Source: Paralvinella palmiformis (Eukaryota > Annelida > Polychaeta > Terebellida > Alvinellidae). From it: DNA of 64,000 bases. The position numbers were made by a program, and so were the translations under genes. The notes beneath the pieces are model-generated. The model was given only the letters and a program-made list of their open reading frames with translations. It did no database searches and was not told where the DNA came from. The stretch spans positions 499,501 to 563,500 of the forward strand of contig JAODUP010000456.1 in the NCBI GenBank assembly GCA_025642065.1. Reading direction: 5' to 3'. Below are positions 12,243-25,104 of this stretch, piece after piece; the first letter of the stretch is position 1, and each line of letters starts with the position of its first letter.

Positions 12243-14786
12243 ATGATGGAGAATAAAGATCTGAGCAGCTGGATTAATGACGAGATACTCAGCTGTAATA
12301 TCTGTTACCTCCAGTATACAGCTGACAACAAGCCGAAGCTGCTCAGCTGTTCGCATACGTTCTGTCAGACGTGCATCGGTGATTTCATCAGGGAACAGGC
12401 TAACAGGGGGACTCATCCACCACCACCACCACCAAAATCAACAACAGTCTCATGTCCGGTATGTCGCCGTGAGACTAGATTGATGGGTGGAGTGGCGACA
12501 TTGCCGAACAACTATACCGTAATGTCGTTGATGGACATGGTTCAGCGAGCAGAGCGCATCACAACCAAAGACGCGGCTGACTGCACCACCAACAGCACCA
12601 CCCTAATGGGCAGTAGTAAAGACCACAACAACATTATACCAGTTAGTGAGGAGTCTACCGAGAAGGCTACTACTACAAGTGGTGTTTCTGTTAGACAACT
12701 AGCTAGTAGTCGTGTTGGTAAAGACGGTAGAGTGCGTAGCCAGGATAACATGGATATAGGATCTAGTCCTTGTCAGGCTTGTCTACACCACGGTGTCCAG
12801 TATTATCCAGACGCTGAGACACCGACTTACTGTGAACATGGACACCAGCTCCGACCACCATCACTTAACCCAGATTATGACCAACTGACATATACCACAG
12901 ACGCTAGTTATGTGTATGGCTCATATAGTGAAGACCAACATTTAGCTGCTGGTTATATACACGACGGTAGCCATGACGTCGCATACGTCGGCGATCCCGT
13001 TGTCGCCTATCCAGAAGGCGGCGACCAGATGGCATACGTACAACCTGGAATGACGGCAGATGGCGCGGCAGTATACGGGGAGAGTGGCTTGAGTGAGGAG
13101 TTCGTTAGACACGTGACATTGGATAACGCCGATATGACGTCATATAGTCATAATCAGTTAGGTCATGTACATACGTCACAGAGATACGGTATGCCATTAC
13201 AGGTCAGTACAACACCATACCAAACGGGCATGCCAGAGGTTCACGGCATATCGTCTGTACACTACCATACACCAATGGTATCCCAGACAGCAGCTTTAGG
13301 CCATACAGTATCTATGATGCCCAACGTTAACGAACACGATAACAATGTTTCACTTTATCCATCAATTTTATCAACATCCCAAACCACAACAGCTACTCCA
13401 GCACCTCGCAGTCATTCACCCCCACCAGCCTACTCCGAGATCGACCAACATCCTCAACCAGCCCCACAAGCGGGGCCGGCCACACCACAAGAACACCGCA
13501 AACAGACACGAGGTGGCACTAAATTAGCAGCGGGTAAAGGAGACTCAGTGACTAATAAAAAGAAATCTGCCCAGAAACCGGCCACCAAAACGTCCCAGAA
13601 TACGGTACAGCAAACAAAAGGAAACCCTTCACCTCAGAGAGTTGAGGAGCAGAGACATGTCAGGAATACTGCAGTGAAATCTGAAGGGACTTCAACGCCA
13701 GTCAGAGATCATAACGGGGTCAACAAAGATAGAAAAACCAACGGATCACATGAAAATAAACGTCTTTCCGGATCACCTGCTACCAGAAGGGTGGCGCCGC
13801 TTCCTCCAACGACCGCGAGCGTTAAGTCGTCGGGTACTGATCCCGATTATCCGGGTTTTGAATCACAAGCTGAAGATGATCAAGCGACAGAGACAAGTCG
13901 CGGACCAATAACGCCACCTAGACGACTTCCAGGAGAACCACAAGGTTTACCCTTCAAATGTGTTAAGAGGTTTGCCTGTCATTCGGAAACAATTAAGCAG
14001 TCGGGCGGATTTCAAAAACCAACTCGAGTTTCGGTGTCGAAGCTTGGGGAGTACATGGTTATCACCGACACGGAAGAGATGACTGTACAAACGTTCACGT
14101 ACAATGGTGAATATGTGTACAAGTTTAAAGCACTCGGTGTACAAGGCGCTTGCATGTGGGCGAAGGAGAAGCTAGCCGTTGCTACGCATCATGGCGTAGA
14201 CGTGTGTACCATAGGGGGATACAAGGAAGTGGAGATACCAGTAGGATGTTGTATCAATACGGTACCATACAGGTACGGATTTATCGCGGTACGTACCAAG
14301 ACGTTGTTGTTCTTCAACAACAACGCCCACCAAACCAGAGAACTGCTGAAAAAGAAGCACAAAGCCAGTCCCTTCAAGAAATACACATCCTTTGAGCAGA
14401 TCAAAGATGTAGCTGTCTCAACGACCAAAGACATCGCCGTATTAGAGAGCAGCGGCGACGTATACGTCATCGACGAAGATGGACTCGTAAAGTACGCCAT
14501 TCAGTCGGAGAACGAGTCCTGTGGTAGAATAATTGATCCATATTCTGTGGTGTTTGATCGTTGGTCGAATATCTTCGTGACCGACTTGGCCTCGAGGAAG
14601 GTACTCAGGTTCTCTCCAAACGGAAAATTTTCACGATTCGTTCTCAACTTCAATCTGGGAGAAGTCGGGAAGAACAGAGACGCTCTCGAACCGTACGGTA
14701 TATCAGCCAATTGCGAAGCCGATCATCTTGTGGTGATTATTAGTGGCAAGAATACTGCTGAGGTGAGAATTTATAAACTCTACTGA
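12243..14786 (+). CDS. RING-NHL protein (TRIM32/nhl-1-like E3 ubiquitin ligase), 847 aa, nested in dynein intron
   Basis: Single-exon coding sequence. A C3HC4 RING lies at residues 18-74 (C18, C21, C36, H38, C41, C44, C71, C74), with LLSCSHTFCQTC and CPVCRRETR visible and a six-proline run between the last two zinc pairs. No canonical B-box or coiled coil follows; a Cys/His-rich patch (CQACLHHG...CEHGH, about residues 175-205) may be a vestige. The middle is low-complexity: Tyr/Gly/Asp-rich at about 210-300, then Pro/Ser/Lys-rich to about 560. The last 260 residues look like NHL beta-propeller blades (PTRVSVSKLGEYMVITDTEE ... EPYGISANCEADHLVVI). In known families RING plus NHL gives RNA-binding or substrate-binding E3 ligases. 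Start: ATG ATG at 12243, but the frame stays open back to a possible acceptor at 12170, so an N-terminal extension is possible. It lies antisense to the dynein gene. Exact orthology is uncertain. Confidence 0.88.
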   Translation: MMENKDLSSWINDEILSCNICYLQYTADNKPKLLSCSHTFCQTCIGDFIREQANRGTHPPPPPPKSTTVSCPVCRRETRLMGGVATLPNNYTVMSLMDMVQRAERITTKDAADCTTNSTTLMGSSKDHNNIIPVSEESTEKATTTSGVSVRQLASSRVGKDGRVRSQDNMDIGSSPCQACLHHGVQYYPDAETPTYCEHGHQLRPPSLNPDYDQLTYTTDASYVYGSYSEDQHLAAGYIHDGSHDVAYVGDPVVAYPEGGDQMAYVQPGMTADGAAVYGESGLSEEFVRHVTLDNADMTSYSHNQLGHVHTSQRYGMPLQVSTTPYQTGMPEVHGISSVHYHTPMVSQTAALGHTVSMMPNVNEHDNNVSLYPSILSTSQTTTATPAPRSHSPPPAYSEIDQHPQPAPQAGPATPQEHRKQTRGGTKLAAGKGDSVTNKKKSAQKPATKTSQNTVQQTKGNPSPQRVEEQRHVRNTAVKSEGTSTPVRDHNGVNKDRKTNGSHENKRLSGSPATRRVAPLPPTTASVKSSGTDPDYPGFESQAEDDQATETSRGPITPPRRLPGEPQGLPFKCVKRFACHSETIKQSGGFQKPTRVSVSKLGEYMVITDTEEMTVQTFTYNGEYVYKFKALGVQGACMWAKEKLAVATHHGVDVCTIGGYKEVEIPVGCCINTVPYRYGFIAVRTKTLLFFNNNAHQTRELLKKKHKASPFKKYTSFEQIKDVAVSTTKDIAVLESSGDVYVIDEDGLVKYAIQSENESCGRIIDPYSVVFDRWSNIFVTDLASRKVLRFSPNGKFSRFVLNFNLGEVGKNRDALEPYGISANCEADHLVVIISGKNTAEVRIYKLY

Positions 14787-15062
14787 TTGCTTAAACAGAA
14801 ACGGATATATCGATATAACATTTCTAACATCTGGATCGACCCATGATTGGATCATCACGCTTGAAGGCTGTTTAAATCATGTTTCATCTTTCACTTCGTC
14901 GTCTTTGTTTCATTATCCTTGGAGACAATGGAGATCGTTCGGTCCTTTTAGTTTTAAAACAACTATATCTACAACATAAATATTAACTGCATTGACATTA
15001 TTATGGTACATTGGCTAAAATCAAAGATAGGAATTGAGCCGAACTACCATAAAAAGTCACCG

Positions 15063-15561
15063 AATAAAGTGCATTCCAAATGTTGAATTTATTGATCAAC
15101 TAATAATTATATAATTAATAAGAGTATAGTAGTCATGTACAAAAGAGACAATTTTGATGTCAACTACACTGATTTAATATCAAACTTTGTATTATCTTTA
15201 TTATGTCGGTTTACAAGGCAAAATGACTACCTTCTGGGGGTAGTTTCACCCACTACCGCCGGCCCTAGCTCTCTACATATCACGGTATACGAGATCGAGA
15301 CGTGGGTTAATATATAGGTCAGTAGTGTATACGAAGGAACCAGTAATGTATGACAAAATATGGAATTTGTAAATAATAAGCGATATAAAAAGATTGTTCA
15401 TCATCTTTTACACTCATTTGATGCGAGATGTATTTATATTTACATTATGTGGCCAGTAGTAGTGAGTTAGTTTTATATAGACAAAGTTTTGGGGAGAAGT
15501 AGAAAGTAGTTCCTTTTCTTGTCATGTGTTTTTGTTCTTTAACATTATACTATGTAATAAA
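15063..15561 (+). terminator. Candidate polyadenylation signals of the RING-NHL gene
   Basis: AATAAA occurs at 15063-15068 and again at 15556-15561, about 280 and 770 bases after the stop codon. Either could end the transcript, and the stretch 14787-15561 is then 3' UTR. Confidence 0.4.
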
Positions 15562-16224
15562 AGTGTTATTGTTATTAGTACAATTTTTTAAATAGAAATT
15601 AATAATATTAATAATTTTACCAAAATGTGCTATATATTTATATTTATAAAACTCTCCCTATATATATATATAGTTATATGTACAGTTATATACAATGACA
15701 TTTGTGTTGGAATTAAACTGTTTTCAGACTGATAGTTTGTTTAAAATATTAGTTTAATAATGAGCATTATAATATTTTATTCACCAGATACACTCACTCA
15801 CTCACTATACCACTTATGTGTTCACTTCTGTGCTCAATAACCCCTTCAACCAGTATCCTCATCCACAACAGCTGTATGTTTACACATAATCATTGGCTCA
15901 CACACTCTGTCATTCTGTGAGTCAGTCAGTTAGTTAGTTAATCACTTTGTGAGTCAGTCAGTTAATCAACCATTTTGTAAGTCAGTCAGTCAGCCAGCTG
16001 GACAGTTAGTTTTTTCTTCTTCAATCCATCACGAATAAATACTAATTTACACATCAGATTTCTTGTTTCAGGCTAAATAAACCTCGTGTTCACTGACCCG
16101 TAACATTGATAACTTTCACATAGCAAAGGAATGACGACTGATGGTCGCTATGCAAACACAAGATAACAGTGTCTAACTAGAAAATATTTTTTTAACACAT
16201 ATTATCTGACAGATGTACGATTAA

Positions 16225-16410
16225 TGTAGTATGTTACAGATTGTGAATCACGTAGTATGTTACAGACTGCGAGTCACATAGTATGTTGCAGACTGCGAGT
16301 CACGTAGTATGTTGCAGACTGCGAGTCACGTAGTATGTTGCAGACTGCGAGTCATGTATTATGTTACCGACTGCGAGTCATATAGTATATTACCGACTGC
16401 GAGTCATGTA
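16225..16410 (+). repeat. 26-bp minisatellite
   Basis: About seven copies of a unit like GTAGTATGTTGCAGACTGCG plus AGTCAC, with point changes. Confidence 0.85.
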
Positions 16411-18099
16411 CACAGTCTTCTTTTAATAAACTGCTGTGATTGTCAAGTATTTGTCCAAACTCAAACAAAGCTTCTATTATTTAACACAACATCCTAGTAT
16501 TTCTCCTGACATCTCAATAATCACATATTTCCAGTACAAAAAAATGCAGGAAAATAGTTTCCGCTTCATTTCAACCAGAAACAGTAAGTTTTTGATAGGA
16601 GCTTATCAAATTAATGGGGTCAAATAAGGACAGTATTGCTTGTATAGTGGCTGGCCACAAAATGGGGTCAGATCACCATATAGCAATCAACCAATACCAG
16701 GATAATAGAATTGCTTTGATTAATGGAGTACATAACAATACATATTCTTTTTGGTCAATAGGTTTACTCTTATTTTTAGTATTTATTTAAAAGTTATTTG
16801 ATTATTATTATTGAAATGATAAGTTTATTTTGCCACAGTTAAAACTATTAATATTATCAGTCATTGCGAAAAAGTTATGAAAATGTGACAAACTGTGAGA
16901 GTAAAATGCTGAAAGTAAACAAGACAGAGGCACTATAGCATCAGTATGCCATTGTTGTCTGCGTGATGAAACAGCTGATGTATCCATGGCTACAATTTTG
17001 ATTGGGAAAAACGTATCTCTTCCATCTGAGAGAGAGATATGAAAATAAAGACATCTTCAAAGCTGCTGAAGCAGGCCTATTTTATTGTATTATTGCATCA
17101 ATAAACTACTGTTTTCTCTTGTTTGTACTATATATAATAAATACATACAAGTAACATGTAGATGACTAAATTGCATTACCTAAAATATGGCTGATATGAC
17201 TGACCTGTCTTATAAGACCACCTGCCTTATAAACCGTTTTACTCTGGCAGAAGGGGATCTATTATAAAAGCAGGGACTACTATACTAATAAATATAAGCC
17301 AATACATCTAGTATTTTATATGGTTTTGCTTGAAAAATAACTTTATCTACCTTAAATTTGAGATTTATCCAAAACCTAGCTGATTCCTGATACAAAATGA
17401 CATAAAAGATTGTATCTTTGATCCACACACTATATAAACACCAACAAGTGGTTTAGTTGTGTATAGAAATGATAATTATATTAATGAAGAAAATATTCTA
17501 TAGAAGAATATATGTTATTGTAAATATTAAATTATAAAATAAATATTAATGAGGGCCATATTTATCAAACTTTATTATTAACAGAGTATATTTGAAAATG
17601 TGTGTGTGTGTGTGTGTGTTTTAGGATGGACTGATCTCTTCTAAAGATCTGTTACCTCTCTAAATTAATCAGTTTCTTTTTAATCTGGAAACTATGATCT
17701 AAATATTGTATAAATTAATTATTTCTGTAATCTCCATCAATCAAACATTCCAAACCCAAAATAGTCATTAGCAAGAACTGTCAGCTTCAGGTAAACAGAC
17801 AATAACAATAACTACAAAAATTATATATCAGCAGAATCAGTAAACTCTTCTATTGTGTCTGTGTATGTATGTATATATATATATGTGTGTGTGTGTCATT
17901 GGGGGAACATCTTGTGTGATGTCTGTGATAGGTGACTCTCTAAACACACACACACACACACACACACAGCTAACAAAAATATATTTAAAAAACTAATTAT
18001 GAATCAAATATCTTTTATAATATGTTTTACTAGTAATCTGAAATAAAAACAAAATTAGTGAGCCATGTAAAATAACTCAATACAAATCTAATATCATAC

Positions 18100-18130
<31 letters not shown>

Positions 18131-18659
18131 AATGAAGTGTGGCCAACTTATTCTACAGTTGTTTCAAGCCAATTATCTTCTACATCTATATTAGCTACTT
18201 TATTAACTAACTGGAGTCAAATTGTTCATTACAAATCATACTAACTATACCCTAACACTAACCCCCCCCCTCATAGACATTTGTCTCAGGTGTGATGAGT
18301 ACTAAAGGCTAAACAAATATTTAAAAATATTATACCAGATCTAGTCCAATATCAGGCAGAAAATATGATTTATAATAATTAATATCACAGGAGTGTTTTT
18401 GTCTCTCTCTCTCTATCTCTCTCTCTGTGTTATTGTGTGTGTGTGTGTGTGTGTGTGTGTGAGAAGTTGTTGTGTTTTGTTATGTAACTTTGGGGGCTGA
18501 TCACACCTTGGCAATTGGCTGAGAGGGGTCTGCCTTGAGAAAAAATTTCCACAAACACACACTAGAGGTGGATTCAAATCCATAAAATGGAAGGCTGCAC
18601 CATATAGTGTTGTAATCAATGTGCAATCAGAACGCCCAGTGTGTACATGCGAGCGCAAC

Positions 18660-18694
<35 letters not shown>

Positions 18695-19121
18695 TGTTTT
18701 TATATTCACAGTTGTCACTATCATATTGGTCACACACCTTGTCCGTAATTTAGATGTCTGTGTGGCATATAGTATACACACACTGTACTGTTTATAATAT
18801 GAAATATAGTAACTCCACCCAAAATCTGTCACCCACTGCTCTATGTGTGTGTGTGTGTGTGCGATATGACATGATTCTAAAATATTTAACACATCCAATA
18901 TGAATAAAGAAGGCATTTATTTTAAGGACAACGCATGAAATAAACGTTTATATTTAGATGTCTTGTCATTATTCGGTTTTCCATTATCTCATAATTAAAA
19001 TATAATAATTTAACATACTTATTTGTTTACTAATAAACAACAATAATTACATAGATAAATAAAGCTTAACAACATCTTGGAGAAGGTAAATCAATCAATC
19101 AAAGTAAGCAATTTTATCAAT

Positions 19122-19163
19122 AATAAACCTGTCTTATAGTGTACAATATAAGACAGGTTTATT
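19122..19163. repeat. Perfect 17-bp inverted repeat
   Basis: Arms AATAAACCTGTCTTATA (19122-19138) and TATAAGACAGGTTTATT (19147-19163), loop of 8. It could form a hairpin or cruciform. Confidence 0.9.
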
Positions 19164-19887
19164 TATCAATAATGTGTACAATTATCCATCATTCAAAACA
19201 AATTAAATGGTGATAAATCACGCAAGACTGTCACACATAAACGTGACATCCAATCAGAAAAAAAGGACGTTTAAATGTGACCAATAAACAAATACTGTAT
19301 AATGAAACACCTCATTATAGGAAATAAACATATCTGAACCGTTCTTTTTCTACACTAATGACATACCATAAAAACATTTAAAGGCATTAATTCTGGAGTT
19401 TCTTTTCATACTTCGCTAACAACTATATAATACAGGTGACATTATATTACTGATACATTTGTTGTCGTTCTCTCAGCGTGACCAGTTATTCCTGATAAAT
19501 ATCTTCAACGTGTATAATGATTGGCAGATTATTACAAGATAGGGTCTATTTTATATCGGAGTACGACCACGGAAGTCAAAAAATGTATTCCTTAAGCGTA
19601 GCTGTAATTTTATGTTTGATTTGTATCCGACTTAACCGGAATACAGCTTGTGACGTAGATACCACTTAAGATATTAGCTTAAGGTGTACAAGCAGCACAC
19701 TTAGACGGGTGAATGCTAAGACAGGTTCTATTGGATATGGCCATTAGACAGGTACCGTAGCTTATCAGTAACTATCACTCAGATCTGATGAAGAGGATAG
19801 ATATATCATTATCATAACAATAATAATGATGAGCTTATATTGACATGTTATGGGCTGTGAAGATATACTACCATTGTTGACAACAAA

Positions 19888-20645
19888 ATGGATGAAATAC
19901 TTGGGTAAGTAGAAACATTATTTAAATACACACACATATACAAGCGGGTGCACACATATACACACACGCATACATGCACACACATGCGCGTGCACACACA
20001 TGCGCGCGCACACACTTGGAATGAGATTGCATTGTACTTCCTGGGTATTTCAGTGCAATGCTTAGTCTTTGTATTTTGAGACTGACTGTAACAGTTTAAA
20101 TGCTCCTCTAGGAAGCTTATGATGGCATCAACTCATTCAGGTTCAAACATTAAGTTTAATTTTACGACCATCTGCATTATAAGAGCTAACTTTTAAACAT
20201 CAGGAGATTTAAGTCTATAACATAAATCTTTCATTTTGGATAACGATATTGCAGATATTCTTTCTAATGTCGTTCACAATTTCTTTTCAGTAAAACAGCC
20301 ATGAATCTGAGTTTCAAACCCGACAGAAAGATAACTGATTCATTTACTGAAGATGAACCACCGAACCAGGAGTGTACCAACACAGACAGCACCAGACAAA
20401 TAGATCAGGAAACATCGTATCACAAGGTCAAAGTTAGAGCAGAATCAATTGATGAAACGTCGTGTATTATCTGTGGTGAAGTAAATGACAAGATGTGGTT
20501 GGGGTGCCTGAGGCATCATCTCTGTCAGCAATGTAAAAATGATTATGTTCTTCTGGATCCTGCATCTTCTAATGGATCACCAAGAGCTTGTCTTTTCTGT
20601 ACTCAGGATAAAGAACTACCAAAGGCCGTTAAAAGTGAGATGTGA
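19888..20645 (+). CDS. Small RING-finger protein, two exons, 123 aa, nested in dynein intron
   Basis: Exon 1 is 19888-19904 (ATG..CTT GG, donor GTAAGT). Exon 2 is 20291-20645 (acceptor TTCTTTTCAG). The joined frame reads MDEILGKTAMNLSF and on to KAVKSEM. Residues 64-109 hold a RING-like pattern: C-x2-C (CIIC), C at 78, RHHLC with C84, C-x2-C, and a final CLFC. The N-terminal 60 residues are acidic/polar and look disordered. RING domains of this kind usually recruit E2 ubiquitin-conjugating enzymes, but no catalytic role can be claimed here. An AATAAA lies at 20927-20932. A GTGAGA just before the stop could allow alternative splicing. Not assigned to a named family. Confidence 0.65.
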
Positions 20646-20926
20646 AAGCGATATACTATCATCCAGGGTGCGGGATGGTGAAATAATTTATAGATGGAAC
20701 AAAACCCCTGATCAGGTCATTCAAATATAAATAATTATTGTGACCTTATTAGACAAGTGACCTGACTGGACAAACTCTTGATCAACTTTCTTTATTATTG
20801 ATATCAACAACAGATTAGAACGGAGTTGGCTATTGTATACAGGTGGCCGTTATCTGAGGTTTTATTGTATTATTAATATTCTTATCATAAGTAAAACATG
20901 ACTAAATGTGATATATGTATTTGAAA

Positions 20927-20932
20927 AATAAA
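20927..20932 (+). terminator. Candidate polyadenylation signal of the small RING gene
   Basis: AATAAA about 280 bases after the stop codon of the small RING gene. Confidence 0.4.
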
Positions 20933-21249
20933 CAAACTTAATAACAAACTGCTTTGTGGCCTAGAATATGATACGATTGTAAACAAAATGTAACTGTAAT
21001 TAACACATACACTTCTCTTGAATTTAACTTAGTCTAATACTATACTTCTTTATCGACTAAAATATATAATGAATAAAACTGCTATAAAGTAATATAATCA
21101 ACCATGAAGAAAAACAACATAAAGCTAGCCTACTCCCTTAAGACTGATCATACTTCAATCAGCAAAAATCAATCAGCAAACAACTTAATTACTCAAACAG
21201 GATACTTAAGATGAAAATCCTATCGAATGTATGAGCATCAGAGCTATCT

Positions 21250-21465
21250 ATGATCCACTGTATTAGTGGCTAGTCTGTTAAATAGCTGTACCAAGAGCTG
21301 GTCTATTAAACAAGTGTACCAATGGTCTGTCAAACAACTGTATAAGTGACTGGTCTGTCAAAACAACGGTTCCAATGGTCTGTCAAATAGCTGTACCAGT
21401 GGCTAGTCTGTTAAACAGCTGTACCAGTGGCTGGTATGTTAAATAGCTGTACCAATGGTTTGACT
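21250..21465 (+). repeat. Degenerate 27-30-bp tandem repeat
   Basis: Repeated AGCTGTACCAGTGGCTAGTC and TGTTAAA, about seven diverged copies. Confidence 0.7.
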
Positions 21466-22020
21466 AACCAGGGTTAGTAGGTAATTAGAATTCGTCACTA
21501 GTCCATAGGACTAGTAACTTGGAAAATATACTAGTCCTGAGATTAAGTCACTAGTCCTGACTACACCAAATAAAGTTTCACATACAGAAAGTTTATTTCA
21601 TAATATGTGAACTTCAATTATGTTGTATAGCATTATAAATATACTTAAATGTCCATTTGAAGAACAGAAACTACAAGTCATTGGTAGCTGATCCCTAAAG
21701 AGCATCTGGTTTCAACTGCTGAAGTCTGGCGGAACCTAAGTTTGAGTCAATTTTTGTTTCGATTGTTTGTTTATAAATGCTCTCAAACAAGCGAGTTGTT
21801 CAGATTTGAGTTCAAAAGGAAGTTTCATGGGCTGCCTAGTGGCTTCGACTTTCAAACCAATGTCGTTCATACTAGACTGTCACCAAACAGAAATATGGCC
21901 ACCTGGACTGCAGTAGGCTTCAGATCATAAGAAGCTGAACGGCTGGGCGTGCTCCAGTTTATGTGAGTGATGTTTTAACCAGAAACAGGAGCAGGTCAGA
22001 AACGGAGAGAGCAAGCAAAT

Positions 22021-22217
22021 ATGATGATGATGATGATGATTGGTGTTTTATGGCCACATTTGCACACATTGTAGGCTAAATGGGCAGAGCGACCTCCAAA
22101 GGTAATGAAGCAAAGTCAAAGATGAAACACCCTTCAGATATGCCCACACGGAGATTTAAACTCAAGTGGTAGTGATCTCTTATCCAACGCACTACCCATT
22201 AGACCACGGAGGTGCCC
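22021..22217 (-). repeat. tRNA-derived SINE with (CAT)n tail
   Basis: Read on the minus strand it starts GGGCACCTCCGTGGTCTAAT GGGTAG (A box), then GAGTTTAAATCTC (B-box-like), and ends in (CAT)n. A headless copy of the same body lies at 24403-24520. Confidence 0.8.
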
Positions 22218-23810
22218 AAAGAGTATGATGAATTCATTGAGGAAAAAACCTGGATGGAATTTTGTGTGACTGTGATGAAGCCCGCTGTTCCCATTTTCAC
22301 ACATTTTACCTCAGCGTGCACAACCTGTTGGCTGTTCAAAAACATTTTATGGTCGGGTATGTCCAGCAGGTTGATAACTGAAACAGAATGGCTATATCTG
22401 GGCCATGACATGTAGCTGCAGATGCGAATTTATTCTAGCTTAATAATTGTACTTGCCCGCAGGAAGACTCACACTGAAAATTTACTAGTCCTGTCAATTT
22501 TGTACTCACCTCAGGTAAACAAACGGGTGAGCGTTAATTTCGAAACCCACTATCAAACTACGTTGTGACTTGATCATTGGTCTATTTTATTGCATTATGA
22601 TGTTACGTGATATGTTTAATTAAGCTGATGCCAACTGTAGAAATTTGGAGAACATGTCAAACATTATGATAAGTTTGTTTGATGAAAATCACCAAAATGT
22701 TAATTCTTCAAATTTTCAATTTATTAAGTCATCAAGTGCATGTATGGTTCCTACAGCCAACGAAATATTATTTTTCAGGACTTTTCCAGGACAAATTACC
22801 ATTTCTAGGACAACTTACGGTATACAAGATTTAAAGGTAATAAATCAAGATATGTATGAAAAAGCATATCTGATATCATATTAATTCAACGTATGATTGG
22901 TTAATGGTTTTTTTTATGGTACAGCCTCCTCCTCCTCACCCCTTCGAGCTGTCTGATCCACCCACTTTTATCTAAATATTAACTAACATGGGATATCAAG
23001 ACTATGTACCGGTACTCTTTTTCTCCTATAATTAAAGTATCCTTCTACAGGCATAATATTTATTCACAGGCTTTTTGTTCTAAGTGGATTTTTTTCACAG
23101 GCAATATTTGTTTCCCGGGGCATTTCCTGATTTTGTCAAATTCAAGGTCATTTCCATGACCTAGAAAATGAATTTGTTTTTTTTCCAGGATGTGAGGGAG
23201 CCATGGCATGTTAATGGTTTTAATATTGAAGCTAAAAAATGTGTCAAACAATTTGGTATTTGGAAAGAAAATTGTACTTCAATGGAACCTTATTATGGAA
23301 TACCTTAGATGATGAGTTTAGAAATGTTACGTGTTTTAGACATTTTAATTGATTTCCATGTCACTGTAAAAGTCCTGTGTGTAGTTGTTCATACTGTGGT
23401 GTATGTGTTGTTAAAATATCTAGCAAATATATAAATTATTTGTATTAAATATGACAAAGTTGTACATCTAGTCAAAAATCTCATTCCAGCTGATAATCAA
23501 TATGATACTTTTCTAGATCATTCCATTATTTCATCTCATCCCATTACATCATCAACACCTGTTGATAAATAATAGTTTTCCTAATGGGTTATTGTTATAC
23601 AATCTATATATTGACTTAAAATAAAGTTTTATTCTATTCTATTTTGCTGTATTCTATTATCTAAAATTTTATTCTATTCATACAAAATGCAGAATGGAAA
23701 TTAAAATATTCTATTATTGTTTGAGATCTAGCACCAGTCAACAGCACATAAACCTACTACAGTATAACCTATCTTATGTGACCACTTTCACCTTGCCTAC
23801 TCTAATAGGT

Positions 23811-23846
<36 letters not shown>

Positions 23847-24320
23847 TTATCACCTGTCATTAATAATGTTATAAATAACCGAGGTAAATATCCAGGAAAA
23901 AACATCATGCAAATTAATAAATTATGCAGATTGTTGATTTGAATCTTCCCATCAACCAATCTTTACAAGCTTAGCAGTTTATTGATATGTTACATCACAG
24001 CTATCACAGCTCTGATTTATAATAAATTATTGACCAACAATCGGGTTTATATTTTTATATTCAGTTTATCTTGAGCTTTAAGGTGTCAGGTTTGTTATTA
24101 ACAATATCTAGCTGAGGTTTTCACATATTAAAAATATGAAATGTGTGTTTTGATTTTGTTGTTAAATCCAGTGTTTTTAATTTTTTTTTAGTTTAATTTA
24201 ATTCATATACTGCTTATTTTATTGTCTATGCATAATATTTTTCAGCTGTGAGACCAGACCAAATTGAGGATAATTCTTCCATAGTAGATTAAAATTTCTA
24301 ACTGTCATAACATGAATATG

Positions 24321-24379
<59 letters not shown>

Positions 24380-24402
24380 TGTGTGTGTGTGTGTGTGTGG
24401 GG

Positions 24403-24520
24403 ATGATGATGATGATGATGATTGGTGTTTTACAGCCACTTTTGTGCACATGGTAGGCTAAATGGGCCGATCGCCTTCCAAAGGTAATGAAGCAAAGTCA
24501 AAGATGAAACAACCTTCAGA
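24403..24520 (-). repeat. Truncated SINE, same family as 22021-22217
   Basis: Shares the (GATGAT)n tail, ATTGGTGTTTTA, GTAGGCTAAATGGGC and GGTAATGAAGCAAAGTCAAA with the copy at 22021-22217. It lacks the tRNA head. Confidence 0.75.
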
Positions 24521-24539
24521 ATATACGTGTGTGAGTATA

Positions 24540-24579
<40 letters not shown>

Positions 24580-24751
24580 TATACCCACACACCCTTAGGC
24601 ATATGCTCACCGTATAAGTCGAGGTCAAGTATTGGCTTAAAATCCCTCAAAATCGGAATCATTGTCGTCATCCTCCAAAAAGTTGACCCAGTCATCCAAA
24701 CTCATGATGTCAGCAAGTGCGTAGTGAATATCAATTTCTTCACCAGCAGCG

Positions 24752-24782
<31 letters not shown>

Positions 24783-24835
24783 AAGACACACACACACACA
24801 CACACACAGAGAGAGAGAGGGGGGAAGAGAGAGAG

Positions 24836-24875
<40 letters not shown>

Positions 24876-24958
24876 ACACACAGAGAGAGAGAGAGAACAC
24901 ACACACACACACACACACAGAGACACACACAGAGAGAGAGAGAGACACAGAGAGAGAG

Positions 24959-24993
<35 letters not shown>

Positions 24994-25065
24994 ACACACA
25001 CACACACAATATATATATATATATATATATATACTGTACACACACACACACACACACACACACAC
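24752..25065 (+). repeat. (CA)n/(GA)n/(TA)n compound microsatellite
   Basis: Alternating blocks of CACA and GAGA ending in (TA)n and (CA)n. The long open frames across it in several phases are low-complexity artefacts. Confidence 0.95.
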
Positions 25066-25104
25066 GATTTGGCTTTGATGTTATAATATAAATAAACAAA
25101 CTTG

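Larger units (their letters stand above)
15562..19887. other. Dynein intron between the two nested genes
   Basis: Contains the 26-bp array at 16225-16410, microsatellites ((GT)n 17595-17620, (CA)n 17945-17970, (AT)n 18103-18127, (TC)n/(GT)n 18400-18461, (GA)n 18661-18690) and a 17-bp-arm hairpin at 19122-19163. No gene recognised. Confidence 0.55.
20933..24300. other. Dynein intron, mostly unassigned
   Basis: Apart from the tandem repeat and SINE listed, no gene was recognised. (AT)n lies at 23817-23842. Confidence 0.5.

Noticed and set aside
14150..14743. Several frames opposite or shifted to the RING-NHL gene
   Set aside because: Shadows of the real coding frame.
22150..22217. tRNA gene
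   Set aside because: tRNA-like head of a (CAT)n-tailed SINE; a diverged copy lies at the window start.
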